DNA of 15,274 nucleotides from SIG636 sp045535465 (GTDB taxonomy: Bacteria > Bacillota > Clostridia > Oscillospirales > CAG-382). The notes beneath the pieces are model-generated. The model saw nothing but the letters and a program-made list of their open reading frames with translations, was not told the DNA's origin and searched no databases. The translations under genes were made by a program, and so were the position numbers. The DNA is taken from assembly GCA_045535465.1 (NCBI GenBank), contig JAZSLS010000076.1, positions 1 to 15,274 on the forward strand. The letters run 5' to 3'. The number at the start of each line of letters is the position of its first letter. The first letter of the stretch is position 1. Below are positions 5,710-12,449 of the stretch, piece by piece.

Positions 5710-8121
5710 ATGAACGTTAAAAAAATCATCAGCGCTTTGCTTACCGTATGTATGTTGGCATCCGTAGTGGCTTTTACTCCTATGGATATTAAGGCAGGTG
5801 CAGCGCTTAATTACAGCGGCGGTACAAGAAACTCCGCTGTGTTTATTCTCGACCCCGGTCACGGCGGCAGCGACCCCGGTGCTTGCGCTCTTGGCAGGCA
5901 AGAGGCGGCAGACGTGCTTGACCTTTCTATTCGTGTGGCAAAGCTTATTGACGGCTCAGGCTCTACCTGCGCTCTTACCAGAACAACGGACGTTACCCAG
6001 TCCCTTGCCACAAAGGTTTCCATAGCCAACTCCGGCAGCTTTACTTATTTCCTTTCCATTCACAGAAACGCAGGCGGCGGTAAAGGTGTTGAGACTTATT
6101 ATTACAGCGGTCTTTCCTCTACCTCCGGCGGCGCAAAGCTTGCAAACAGCGTTCAGAACGCTGTTATAGGTACAGGTCTTTGGACAAACCGTAAGGTTAA
6201 AACCGCAAGCTACTACGTTATAAAAAACACCAATATGGCGGCAGCCCTTGTTGAAATGGGCTTTATCGATACCGCTTCCGATAACACCATATTTGCAAAC
6301 AATATGGATACCAACGCTAAGGCAATAGCCAACGGCCTTCTTGCTATGATAGGCAAATCCGTTACCGGCAGTGCCGGCAGCGACAAGTATCAAAGCTGCT
6401 TGGATAACCCCGGCGGTATTTCTGCAAGCAACGCTTCTATCAGTGCTTCTGCTACCGTAACCCAAAAGGGCACCAGTGCTGATAATCTTACCATAAGAGG
6501 TTGGACCTTACACAGCAAGGGCATTAGCAAGGTAGAATATAAGGTAGACAGCGGCAGCTATTCTGCGCTTACCTGTTCCTTGCGTACGGACGTACAGGCG
6601 GCAATTAGCGGCTATTCCGACTATTCAAACTGCGGTTTTGACGGTAGTGTATCGTATAAAAACCTTGCGGCAGGCTCTCACACCATAACCATTAGGGCAA
6701 CCACAAAAGCCTCTACTACCTATACGGTAGCAAAAATAACCCTTACCGTTAAAGACCCTATAATGCCCACCATATCCGACGTAAAGGTAAGCAACGTTAC
6801 CACAACGGGCTACCGTGTAAGCTGTACCGTCAGTGATAACGCAGGCGTTACCAAGGTGGAGTTCCCCACGTGGACGTCTAATAACGGTCAAGATGACCTT
6901 ATATGGCATCAGGGCACGATCAGCGGCTCTACCGCTTACTATGATGTAAAGATAAGCGAGCATAATAACGAAACCGGCGTGTATAATACACATATCTATG
7001 CAGAGGACGCTGCAGGTAACCGAGCAAGCGTTGCCGCTGACTCGATAGACCTTACTCCCGACTCCATCGCTCCGGTAATAAGCAACGCAGGCGTTACCAA
7101 CCTTGATTGCTTTGGCTTTGACGTTACCTGTACCGTTACGGACGACAAGGGCATTTCCAAGGTGCAGTTTGCCACCTGGACGGAAAGCGGCGGTCAGGAT
7201 GACCTCGTTTGGTACGATGCAAGCCTTTCGGGCAATACCGCAACGTTCCATATCGACACCTTAAAGCACAGCAACCAAACGGGCTTGTACAACGTACATC
7301 TTTATGCGTGGGACAGGTGGAACAACGAGGCTAAGGTTGAGCTTAGCGTTACCGTTCCTGTTCCCGCATATCCTACAGATGCAGACTATATTCCGCTTCT
7401 TGACCTTAATGCGGGTCAGTACGACAGCAACAGCCAAATTCTTACCACAGGCACTTTCGCTTCTCAGTACAGAGGTGCGGCGGTTCTTGAGGCTACCGCA
7501 GGCGGCTACAAGGTTAAGGCAATTTACCCCTCCGGTGAAGCAAAATCCGTAGCAGCAACCCAAACCAACCCCATTATTGCCGTATACGAGGACTACGCCG
7601 CAGGCTACAAGCCCTTCCTTGCTCTTGAGGTAGGCGACGTGGTTACCCTTGTAGGCGCAGACCCTGCAAACAACCGTATTCTTGCAGGTGCCTACGTTAA
7701 GCTTCCTGCAAAATTTGAGCTTATTGATAACTCCGATTACTCTATGACCGAAAAGCACGTTACTATGAACACCCGCTCACAGACCGTTGCCGCTATAAAT
7801 TTACAGTTTAAGTGCAACGTTGTTATCGTTGACCCTAAGGGCAACGTGGCTGCAGACGGCGCAGTTGTAGGTACGGGCTATGTGGTACAGTACCGCAACA
7901 GCGCAGGCACCGTTGTAGACAGTGTAACCGTTGTTGTTAAGGGTGATACCACAGGCGACGGCGTAGTTACCGCTGCTGACGGCATCGGCTCCAGATTGGC
8001 GCTTAAATCCACGGCAGGTCTCAGCGAAGCGGCAACCCTTGCGGCAGACACCAATGGCGACGGCATCCTTTCCGCTACCGACTATGTGGAGATGCTGGTT
8101 CTTGTCAAGAACGGCAAATAA
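5710..8121 (+). CDS. Secreted N-acetylmuramoyl-L-alanine amidase with GBS-Bsp-like repeats and C-terminal dockerin-like module
   Basis: This 803-residue exported protein should cleave the bond between N-acetylmuramic acid and the stem peptide in peptidoglycan. A signal peptide occupies about residues 1-30. The Amidase_3 domain (about 43-215) shows LDPGHGG with zinc ligand His51, Glu65, SIHRNA with His118, and the catalytic Glu182 in VEMGF; all four key residues are present. An Ig-like region (about 220-350) follows, then two tandem GBS-Bsp-like repeats (353-548), an unassigned stretch (about 549-744), and a dockerin-like tail (745-803) with two EF-hand-like loops, GDTTGDGVVTAAD and ADTNGDGILSATD. 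I chose the ATG at 5710 because AAAGGAG (5695-5701) lies 8 nt upstream and it opens directly into a signal peptide. The upstream in-frame ATG near 5659 lies at the promoter. The gene is monocistronic. It may act in wall turnover, cell separation or competitor lysis; the sequence does not say which. Confidence 0.93.
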   Translation: MNVKKIISALLTVCMLASVVAFTPMDIKAGAALNYSGGTRNSAVFILDPGHGGSDPGACALGRQEAADVLDLSIRVAKLIDGSGSTCALTRTTDVTQSLATKVSIANSGSFTYFLSIHRNAGGGKGVETYYYSGLSSTSGGAKLANSVQNAVIGTGLWTNRKVKTASYYVIKNTNMAAALVEMGFIDTASDNTIFANNMDTNAKAIANGLLAMIGKSVTGSAGSDKYQSCLDNPGGISASNASISASATVTQKGTSADNLTIRGWTLHSKGISKVEYKVDSGSYSALTCSLRTDVQAAISGYSDYSNCGFDGSVSYKNLAAGSHTITIRATTKASTTYTVAKITLTVKDPIMPTISDVKVSNVTTTGYRVSCTVSDNAGVTKVEFPTWTSNNGQDDLIWHQGTISGSTAYYDVKISEHNNETGVYNTHIYAEDAAGNRASVAADSIDLTPDSIAPVISNAGVTNLDCFGFDVTCTVTDDKGISKVQFATWTESGGQDDLVWYDASLSGNTATFHIDTLKHSNQTGLYNVHLYAWDRWNNEAKVELSVTVPVPAYPTDADYIPLLDLNAGQYDSNSQILTTGTFASQYRGAAVLEATAGGYKVKAIYPSGEAKSVAATQTNPIIAVYEDYAAGYKPFLALEVGDVVTLVGADPANNRILAGAYVKLPAKFELIDNSDYSMTEKHVTMNTRSQTVAAINLQFKCNVVIVDPKGNVAADGAVVGTGYVVQYRNSAGTVVDSVTVVVKGDTTGDGVVTAADGIGSRLALKSTAGLSEAATLAADTNGDGILSATDYVEMLVLVKNGK
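6766..7353 (+). repeat. Two tandem GBS-Bsp-like repeats within the amidase gene
   Basis: Residues 353-451 and 455-548 of the amidase are two diverged copies of one beta-rich module. Each begins P.IS...V.N, then a V.CTV.D..G..KV.F.TWT block, then a strongly conserved GQDDL.W segment, and ends with a TG.YN.H.YA.D segment. This matches the GBS Bsp-like repeat found in streptococcal Bsp and in many clostridial wall hydrolases. A wall-binding or spacer role is likely but unproven. The copies differ enough at DNA level that recent duplication is unlikely. Confidence 0.8.
7942..8118 (+). other. Dockerin-like module coding segment at the end of the amidase gene
   Basis: The last 59 residues (745-803) hold two calcium-binding loops of the dockerin/EF-hand type about 35 residues apart. 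The second, DTNGDGILSATD, has the canonical acidic and Gly positions; the first, DTTGDGVVTAAD, has Thr at loop position 3. Dockerins dock secreted enzymes onto cohesin-bearing scaffolds. No cohesin is in the window, so the partner is unknown. Confidence 0.75.
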
Positions 8122-8158
8122 ACTTTAGCTTGGTGCAGTAAAACGAAGAAAAGTGTTT

Positions 8159-8189
8159 AACAACAGCCCCAAAAGGCTGTTGTTTTTTT
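8159..8189 (+). terminator. Rho-independent terminator after the amidase gene
   Basis: The stem CAACAGCC (8161-8168) pairs with GGCTGTTG (8175-8182) around a 6-nt loop, and can extend by two A-T pairs. A run of seven T residues (8183-8189) follows. It lies about 40 nt after the amidase stop codon; I see no gene in that gap. Confidence 0.92.
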
Positions 8190-8202
8190 GCTATTTTTTA
8201 TA

Positions 8203-8231
8203 TTGACTAAAGCCTCCCTTGGTGCTATAAT
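8203..8231 (+). promoter_or_regulatory. Strong sigma-A promoter of the permease gene
   Basis: The -35 box TTGACT (8203-8208) and a perfect -10 box TATAAT (8226-8231) are spaced 17 nt apart. It begins 14 nt after the preceding terminator. The transcript should start near 8238, leaving only about 28 nt of leader before the GTG start codon. Confidence 0.88.
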
Positions 8232-8265
8232 CTTCGCTTGAGTGATAAGAAAGGAGGCGGTAGAT

Positions 8266-9369
8266 GTGAAAATAATAGCTTTTGCAAAAAAGAATATTGT
8301 TATGCTGGTTGCGGCGCTTGCAGCGCTTATTACCTGCTTTTTTGTTCCTGTGGACAGTGAGTACGCTTCCTATTTTGACTTTAAAACGCTAAGCTGTTTG
8401 TTTTGCGTGCTGGCGGTTGTCTGCGCTCTTAAGGACATCAACTTTTTCTATATCATAGCAAGGCATATAGTAAAACGCTTTAAAACCACTCGTCTTTGCA
8501 TACTTGCCTTGGTTTATATCACCTTTATAGGCTCAATGCTTATAGCCAACGATATGGCCTTGCTTACGTTTTTGCCTCTTGGGTACTTCGTTCTTTCCTC
8601 TACGCATAAGGAAAAATATATGGCGTTTACCTTTATAATGCAAAACATTGCCGCAAATTTGGGCGGTATGCTTACCCCCTTCGGCAACCCTCAAAACCTT
8701 TATCTTTACACCAAGTTCGGCATCCCCAACGGTGAGTTTATGGGTATAATGTTCCCGCCGTTTATAATTGCCATTCTTCTTATAACCGTGTGTTGCCTTT
8801 TTGTTAAGTCCGAAGAGGTTTATGTAATGGATGAAAAGGTCTCCTTTTCGCCTTGGCGTACTGTGGTATATCTTGTTTTGTTTGCCCTTTCAATTTTTAT
8901 AGTTTTCCGCAGTATTCCTTATCAGGTGGGGCTTGTTGTTATTCCGCTGTTTCTTCTCTTTATGGACAGAAAAGCCCTTGTTGCCGTGGATTACCCCTTG
9001 CTTCTTACCTTTGTGTTTTTCTTCATCTTTTCGGGTAATATGGCACGTATTGACGGCGTAAGAGATTTCTTTTCGGGACTTATGCAGGAGAACGCAATGG
9101 TGTACAGTGCTATTTCCTGCCAGTTTATAAGCAACGTTCCATCCGCTATTCTTCTTTCGCAGTTTACCGAAAATTACAAGGAGCTGCTTGTAGGTGTAAA
9201 CGTAGGCGGCGCAGGCACGCTTATAGCCTCCCTTGCCAGCCTTATCACCTTTAGGGAGTATACAAAGCACAACAAAGGCAAGACCCTTTACTACGTTGCT
9301 ATGTTTTCTGCCTTTAACTTTGCTATGCTTGCCATCCTTTTGGCGGCTGAACGTTTTTTGTTTATGTAA
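8266..9369 (+). CDS. SLC13/CitM-ArsB type inner-membrane permease
   Basis: This 367-residue polytopic membrane protein is hydrophobic throughout, with a first membrane segment at about residues 11-29 and roughly ten in all. Family marks are the segment around Asn95-Asp96-Met97 (IANDMALLTFLPLG), the re-entrant-type LGGMLTPFGNPQNLYLY with Gly140-Asn-Pro, and a second-half SNVPSAILLSQF at 289-300. These resemble the inverted-repeat hairpin tips of the ion-transporter superfamily that includes citrate/dicarboxylate carriers, ArsB and NhaD. The substrate cannot be told from sequence; no arsenic, citrate or sulfate genes are adjacent. It is somewhat compact compared with the usual 400-430 residues. 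I chose the GTG at 8266 because AAGGAGG (8251-8257) is 8 nt upstream; the in-frame GTG at 8242 lies before that site. An ATG two bases earlier (8264) reads ATG TGA and stops at once. It is monocistronic, with its own promoter and terminator. Confidence 0.87.
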   Translation: MKIIAFAKKNIVMLVAALAALITCFFVPVDSEYASYFDFKTLSCLFCVLAVVCALKDINFFYIIARHIVKRFKTTRLCILALVYITFIGSMLIANDMALLTFLPLGYFVLSSTHKEKYMAFTFIMQNIAANLGGMLTPFGNPQNLYLYTKFGIPNGEFMGIMFPPFIIAILLITVCCLFVKSEEVYVMDEKVSFSPWRTVVYLVLFALSIFIVFRSIPYQVGLVVIPLFLLFMDRKALVAVDYPLLLTFVFFFIFSGNMARIDGVRDFFSGLMQENAMVYSAISCQFISNVPSAILLSQFTENYKELLVGVNVGGAGTLIASLASLITFREYTKHNKGKTLYYVAMFSAFNFAMLAILLAAERFLFM

Positions 9370-9378
9370 TGACAACAT

Positions 9379-9420
9379 AAAAAGCCTTTCCTCATATACT
9401 GTATGAGGAGAGGCTTTTTT
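9379..9420 (+). terminator. Rho-independent terminator after the permease gene
   Basis: An 18-bp stem pairs the arm starting AAAAAGCC (9379-9396) with TATGAGGAGAGGC plus T residues (9402-9419), with one G-U pair and a 5-nt loop. It ends in six T residues at 9415-9420. Both flanks are A/T-rich, so it may act in both directions. Confidence 0.92.
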
Positions 9421-9449
9421 GCTTCCTCCTATGTAAAGGATTGGTGAAG

Positions 9450-9665
9450 ATGACGCTGATATTTACCTCGATAACCTACGCAATAAAAGCGCAAAGACTG
9501 TTAGCAGCAAATCGTATTCACACAAGCCTAAGCCGTTCCAAGGCGGTAACGGCTGTAAGAGGCTGTGGCTACGGACTAAGGCTTGCAAATGCCGAGGACT
9601 TGGAAAAAGCAAAAACCATACTTGCGGGGAACGGCGTGTACCCCGTAGCAACGGTAAAGGAGTGA
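9450..9665 (+). CDS. DUF3343 small protein (putative Se/S carrier-like)
   Basis: A protein of about 71 residues beginning MTLIFTSITYAIKAQRLL, with a beta-alpha-beta look and a conserved-type cysteine in the GCGYGLRL segment, then an AEDLEKAK helix. This fits the DUF3343 family, small proteins described as possible selenium or sulfur carriers and often encoded beside cysteine desulfurases. The Cys in 'CG.GLR' would be the natural persulfide or selenide acceptor; that is inference. Start choice is uncertain: AAAGGA (9435-9440) is 9 nt from the ATG at 9450, whereas the in-frame TTG 9441 and GTG 9444 are too close to it. Its stop codon is followed 6 nt later by the start of the cysteine desulfurase, and the desulfurase Shine-Dalgarno lies inside this gene's last codons, so the two are probably made together. 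Confidence 0.8.
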   Translation: MTLIFTSITYAIKAQRLLAANRIHTSLSRSKAVTAVRGCGYGLRLANAEDLEKAKTILAGNGVYPVATVKE

Positions 9666-9671
9666 TGCTGC

Positions 9672-10799
9672 TTGGTATACCTGGATAACGCCGCAACTAT
9701 GCACCCCAAAAGCCAAAGGGTAGCAGAGGCTATGAGCAAAGCCTTTTTTGCTTGCGGCAACGGCGGCAGAAGCGGGCACCCCTTGTCCTTTGCCGCCGCC
9801 GAAACGGTTTATAACTGCAGGGAAGCGCTGTCAAGGCTTTTTGGCTGTAACGTAGAGGGGGCAGTACTGTGCTCCGGTGCGACTATGGCTCTTAATATGG
9901 CTATAAAAGGGCTTTATAAAAAGGGAAAGACGGTGCTGTGCTCCGTTTTGGAGCATAACGCCGTACTTCGTCCTTTATACGCTTTGGAGAGAGCGGGTGA
10001 GATAAGCTTGCGCTTTTTCTCCCCTTCCTTGGAAAGCGATGCCCAAACCGTGGAAAGCTTTAAAAGCGCTCTCGGCACGGATGTGGGAATGGTTGTGATT
10101 ACCCACGCATCAAACGTTTGCGGTATGTGCCTGCCTGTAAAGGAGCTTTGTGCCATCTCAAAAACGGTAGGGGCAACCACCGTTATAGACTGTGCTCAAA
10201 GCGCAGGGCATATACCCGTAAACGTAAAGGACTTAGGGGCAGACGTGCTGTGCATAGCAGGGCATAAGGGAATAGGAGGCCCTATGGGCATAGGCGCTAT
10301 GATAATACACCCCGATTTTAAGGGTAGCTTTAACACAATAACGGAGGGTGGCACAGGCGCATCCGGCAGGGACAAGGAGATGCCGTTCCTTCTTCCCGAA
10401 AGGCTGGAGGCGGGAACTGCCAATATAACAGGCATAGCGGGTCTTTCGGCAGCCTGTGAGGAATTAAAGCTGAAGCCCGAGGAAGAGGAAAAGCTGCGCC
10501 AAAGGCTTGTCACGGGGCTGTCTTCAATAAAAAACGTAAGGGTATACGGAGCGTATGCAAAGTCAAACTACACCCCTACGGTGCTTTTTAACGTGGAAGG
10601 TACTCCGTCGGATGCTGTGGCGGAAATTCTTTCTCGGCAGGGAATATGTGTGCGTGGCGGCTTGCACTGTGCTCCCTTGGCTCATAATTTTTTGGGCAGC
10701 GGAGAGGGCGGAGGTGTTCGTGCCTCGCTTTGCAGGCATAACACGGAAAAAGACGTGGATGCTTTGCTTCTTGCCGTACAAAACTCTTGCAAAATTTAA
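9672..10799 (+). CDS. Cysteine desulfurase-family PLP enzyme (class V aminotransferase fold)
   Basis: This 375-residue enzyme should strip sulfur from cysteine to form an enzyme persulfide plus alanine. Visible marks are the N-terminal VYLDNAAT, the PLP-binding Lys199 in AGHKGIGG, the preceding VIDCAQSAGH with the cofactor-contacting Asp, and the catalytic Cys333 in VRGGLHCAPLAH. The tail GGVRASLCRHNTEKDVD closes the fold. The closest group appears to be the compact NifS/SufS-like branch that travels with DUF3343, rather than IscS, whose catalytic Cys sits in a longer loop. No IscU or SufBCD genes are visible, so a role in Fe-S assembly is not supported by context; sulfur or selenium transfer is an alternative. 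The start is the TTG at 9672, 9 nt after AAAGGAG (9656-9662). The ATG at 9665 is out of frame and gives only seven codons. Confidence 0.93.
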   Translation: MVYLDNAATMHPKSQRVAEAMSKAFFACGNGGRSGHPLSFAAAETVYNCREALSRLFGCNVEGAVLCSGATMALNMAIKGLYKKGKTVLCSVLEHNAVLRPLYALERAGEISLRFFSPSLESDAQTVESFKSALGTDVGMVVITHASNVCGMCLPVKELCAISKTVGATTVIDCAQSAGHIPVNVKDLGADVLCIAGHKGIGGPMGIGAMIIHPDFKGSFNTITEGGTGASGRDKEMPFLLPERLEAGTANITGIAGLSAACEELKLKPEEEEKLRQRLVTGLSSIKNVRVYGAYAKSNYTPTVLFNVEGTPSDAVAEILSRQGICVRGGLHCAPLAHNFLGSGEGGGVRASLCRHNTEKDVDALLLAVQNSCKI

Positions 10800-10815
10800 A
10801 ACTTGGTAGTATAAT
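10787..10815 (+). promoter_or_regulatory. Promoter of the murB-whiA-dnaE cluster
   Basis: A -35 box TTGCAA (10787-10792, four of six matches) and a perfect -10 box TATAAT (10810-10815) are spaced 17 nt apart. The -35 box lies inside the last codons of the desulfurase gene. Transcription should start near 10822, giving a leader of about 57 nt. I see no convincing terminator between the desulfurase gene and murB, so read-through is also possible. Confidence 0.75.
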
Positions 10816-10878
10816 GTACAGTGTATAGCTGTTTATTGTGCCAAAATGGGCTAATTTTTAAGGGAGGGCAAAGCTGCT

Positions 10879-11733
10879 ATGAAGGATATTGTATTTGAAT
10901 ACAACGTTGACGGAGCGTCTTTGTCTTCTATGAAGGTAGGCGGCAGGGTGAAAAGGCTTTGCCGCCCTGCCAACGTTGATGCCTTCGCAGAGGCGCTAAG
11001 GCAAATCGAAGCACCCTTTGTAGTCCTCGGTAACGGCAGCAACGTGTTTTTTACTTCAGCGGGCTATGAGGGTACGGTTGTACTCACCACCGCCATTAAT
11101 CATATAAAGGAGACCGAAAAGGGCTTTGTTTGCGGTGCAGGTGCATCCCTTACCGCTTTGGCTGCCCGTGCAGGTGACAGAGGGCTTACGGGCTTGGAGT
11201 TTGCTTACGGCATTCCCGGCAGCGTAGGCGGCGCAGTTTTTATGAACGCAGGCGCCTACGGCGGGGAGATAAAGGACGTGCTTGCAAGCGTGCTTTGTGC
11301 GGATAAGGAAGGTAAGCTGTATAATATCAGCGCCGAGGAGGCAAAATTATCTTACAGGCACAGTGCCTTTATGGAAAACGGCCTTTACATACTTGAGGCG
11401 ACCTTTGAGCTTTGCGAGGGCAACCGTGACGAGATAAAGGCAAAAATGCTTGACAATATGTGCCGCCGCAAGGCTAAGCAGCCCTTGGAGTACCCAAGCT
11501 GCGGCAGCACCTTTAAACGCCCCGAAGGGCATTTTGCGGGCGCACTGATAGAGGGCTGTGGCCTTAAGGGCTTTAGCGTAGGCGGCGCAAAGGTATCGGA
11601 AAAGCACGCAGGCTTTGTTATTAACGGCGGCGGCGCTACGGGTGACGACGTGCTTTTGCTTATTCGTGAGGTGCAGCGCATAGTAAAGGAGCAAACGGGT
11701 GTGGATTTGGAAACGGAGGTAAGGATAATATAA
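10879..11733 (+). CDS. murB: UDP-N-acetylenolpyruvoylglucosamine reductase
   Basis: This 284-residue cytoplasmic FAD enzyme uses NADPH to reduce the MurA product to UDP-N-acetylmuramate. The FAD-binding segments are LGNGSN at 50-55 and YGIPGSVGGAVFMNAGAYGGE from Tyr110. The catalytic Ser210 lies in CGSTFKRP, the Gram-positive (type II) form of the active site. The C-terminal ETEVRII carries the conserved Glu. Length is typical of type II MurB (about 290-300). The ATG at 10879 has AGGGAGG (10861-10867) 11 nt upstream, and the protein begins normally. The stop codon shares one base with the whiA start (TAATG, 11731-11735). Together with murA the window therefore encodes both steps that make UDP-MurNAc, from separate transcripts. 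Confidence 0.96.
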   Translation: MKDIVFEYNVDGASLSSMKVGGRVKRLCRPANVDAFAEALRQIEAPFVVLGNGSNVFFTSAGYEGTVVLTTAINHIKETEKGFVCGAGASLTALAARAGDRGLTGLEFAYGIPGSVGGAVFMNAGAYGGEIKDVLASVLCADKEGKLYNISAEEAKLSYRHSAFMENGLYILEATFELCEGNRDEIKAKMLDNMCRRKAKQPLEYPSCGSTFKRPEGHFAGALIEGCGLKGFSVGGAKVSEKHAGFVINGGGATGDDVLLLIREVQRIVKEQTGVDLETEVRII

Positions 11734-12422
11734 TGTCCGTTTCATCAGAAATAAAGGATTATTTAAGCGGCGAGGATATAAAAAGAAGTGAGTGCTGCGC
11801 TGCCGCTTTTGAAAAAGGTAAAAACGGCGCACTGCTTGAGGAAAAATGCGCCGCTTGCCGCAATCATTACGTTGCAGGCGCCTTTGTGGGCAATGGTACT
11901 GTTACCGACCCCCTAAAGGGCTTTCATTTGGATATAAAAGCCACTGCCTCCGTTGCAAAAGCGTTAAACGAGGTGCTTGCCGAGGAGGATCTTACACCGG
12001 GAATGTGTGAAATGCGTGGAGGTAAGGTGCGTCTTTATTACAAGGGCAGCTCTCGTATAAGTGACTTTTTGACCTTTATAGGCGCATCAAAGTATGCGTT
12101 GGAGTTTATGGAGCAGGAGGTGCTTCGCAACCTTCGTTCCAAGGAAAACAGAATGGCAAATGCGGAATTTGCCAATATAGACAGGGCGGCAACGGCGGCA
12201 GCAGAGCAGATAAGAGCAATAGCTTTCCTTAGGGAAAAGGGCGTTTTGTCCTCTTTACCCGACGAGCTTATAGCAACGGCAAAGGTAAGGGAAGCAAATC
12301 CTTTTATGCCGCTGGGAGAGCTGTGCCGTGAGTTTTCACCGCCCATAAGCAAATCAGGTCTTAGCCATAGGCTTAAAAGGCTTATAGCCGAGGCAGACAA
12401 GCTTGCGGAGGAGCTGCAGTAA
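11733..12422 (+). CDS. whiA: DNA-binding regulator WhiA, shortened N-terminal region
   Basis: WhiA proteins bind DNA and influence sporulation in actinomycetes and cell division and growth in Bacillota. This one has 229 residues against about 300-320 for the family. The start MSVSSEIKDYLSG matches the usual WhiA N-terminus, but from about residue 26 it jumps to CRNHYVAGAFVGNGTVTDPLKGFHLDI (42-68), normally the start of the second LAGLIDADG-like half. About 75 residues, essentially the first half, are therefore absent. The rest is complete: the NRMANAEFANIDR segment (about 135-150) and the C-terminal helix-turn-helix with PISKSGLSHRLKRL. The frame is intact with no sign of frameshift. The ATG overlaps the murB stop by 1 nt, and GGAGGT/AAGGA (11715-11725) inside murB supplies the ribosome site, so coupling is likely. 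dnaE follows 27 nt later. Confidence 0.88.
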   Translation: MSVSSEIKDYLSGEDIKRSECCAAAFEKGKNGALLEEKCAACRNHYVAGAFVGNGTVTDPLKGFHLDIKATASVAKALNEVLAEEDLTPGMCEMRGGKVRLYYKGSSRISDFLTFIGASKYALEFMEQEVLRNLRSKENRMANAEFANIDRAATAAAEQIRAIAFLREKGVLSSLPDELIATAKVREANPFMPLGELCREFSPPISKSGLSHRLKRLIAEADKLAEELQ

Positions 12423-12449
12423 ATTTTATAAAAGGGAGGGGACGTAAAA

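Noticed and set aside
9665..9688. ATG overlapping the DUF3343 stop codon (TGATG), seven codons
   Set aside because: It is out of frame with the desulfurase and only 2 nt from the ribosome site. The TTG at 9672 gives the expected VYLDNAAT start, so a separate peptide is not supported.
10827..10860. Possible terminator between the desulfurase gene and murB
   Set aside because: Only a 3-4 bp stem (GCC/GGC) can be formed before the T-rich stretch, too weak to call.
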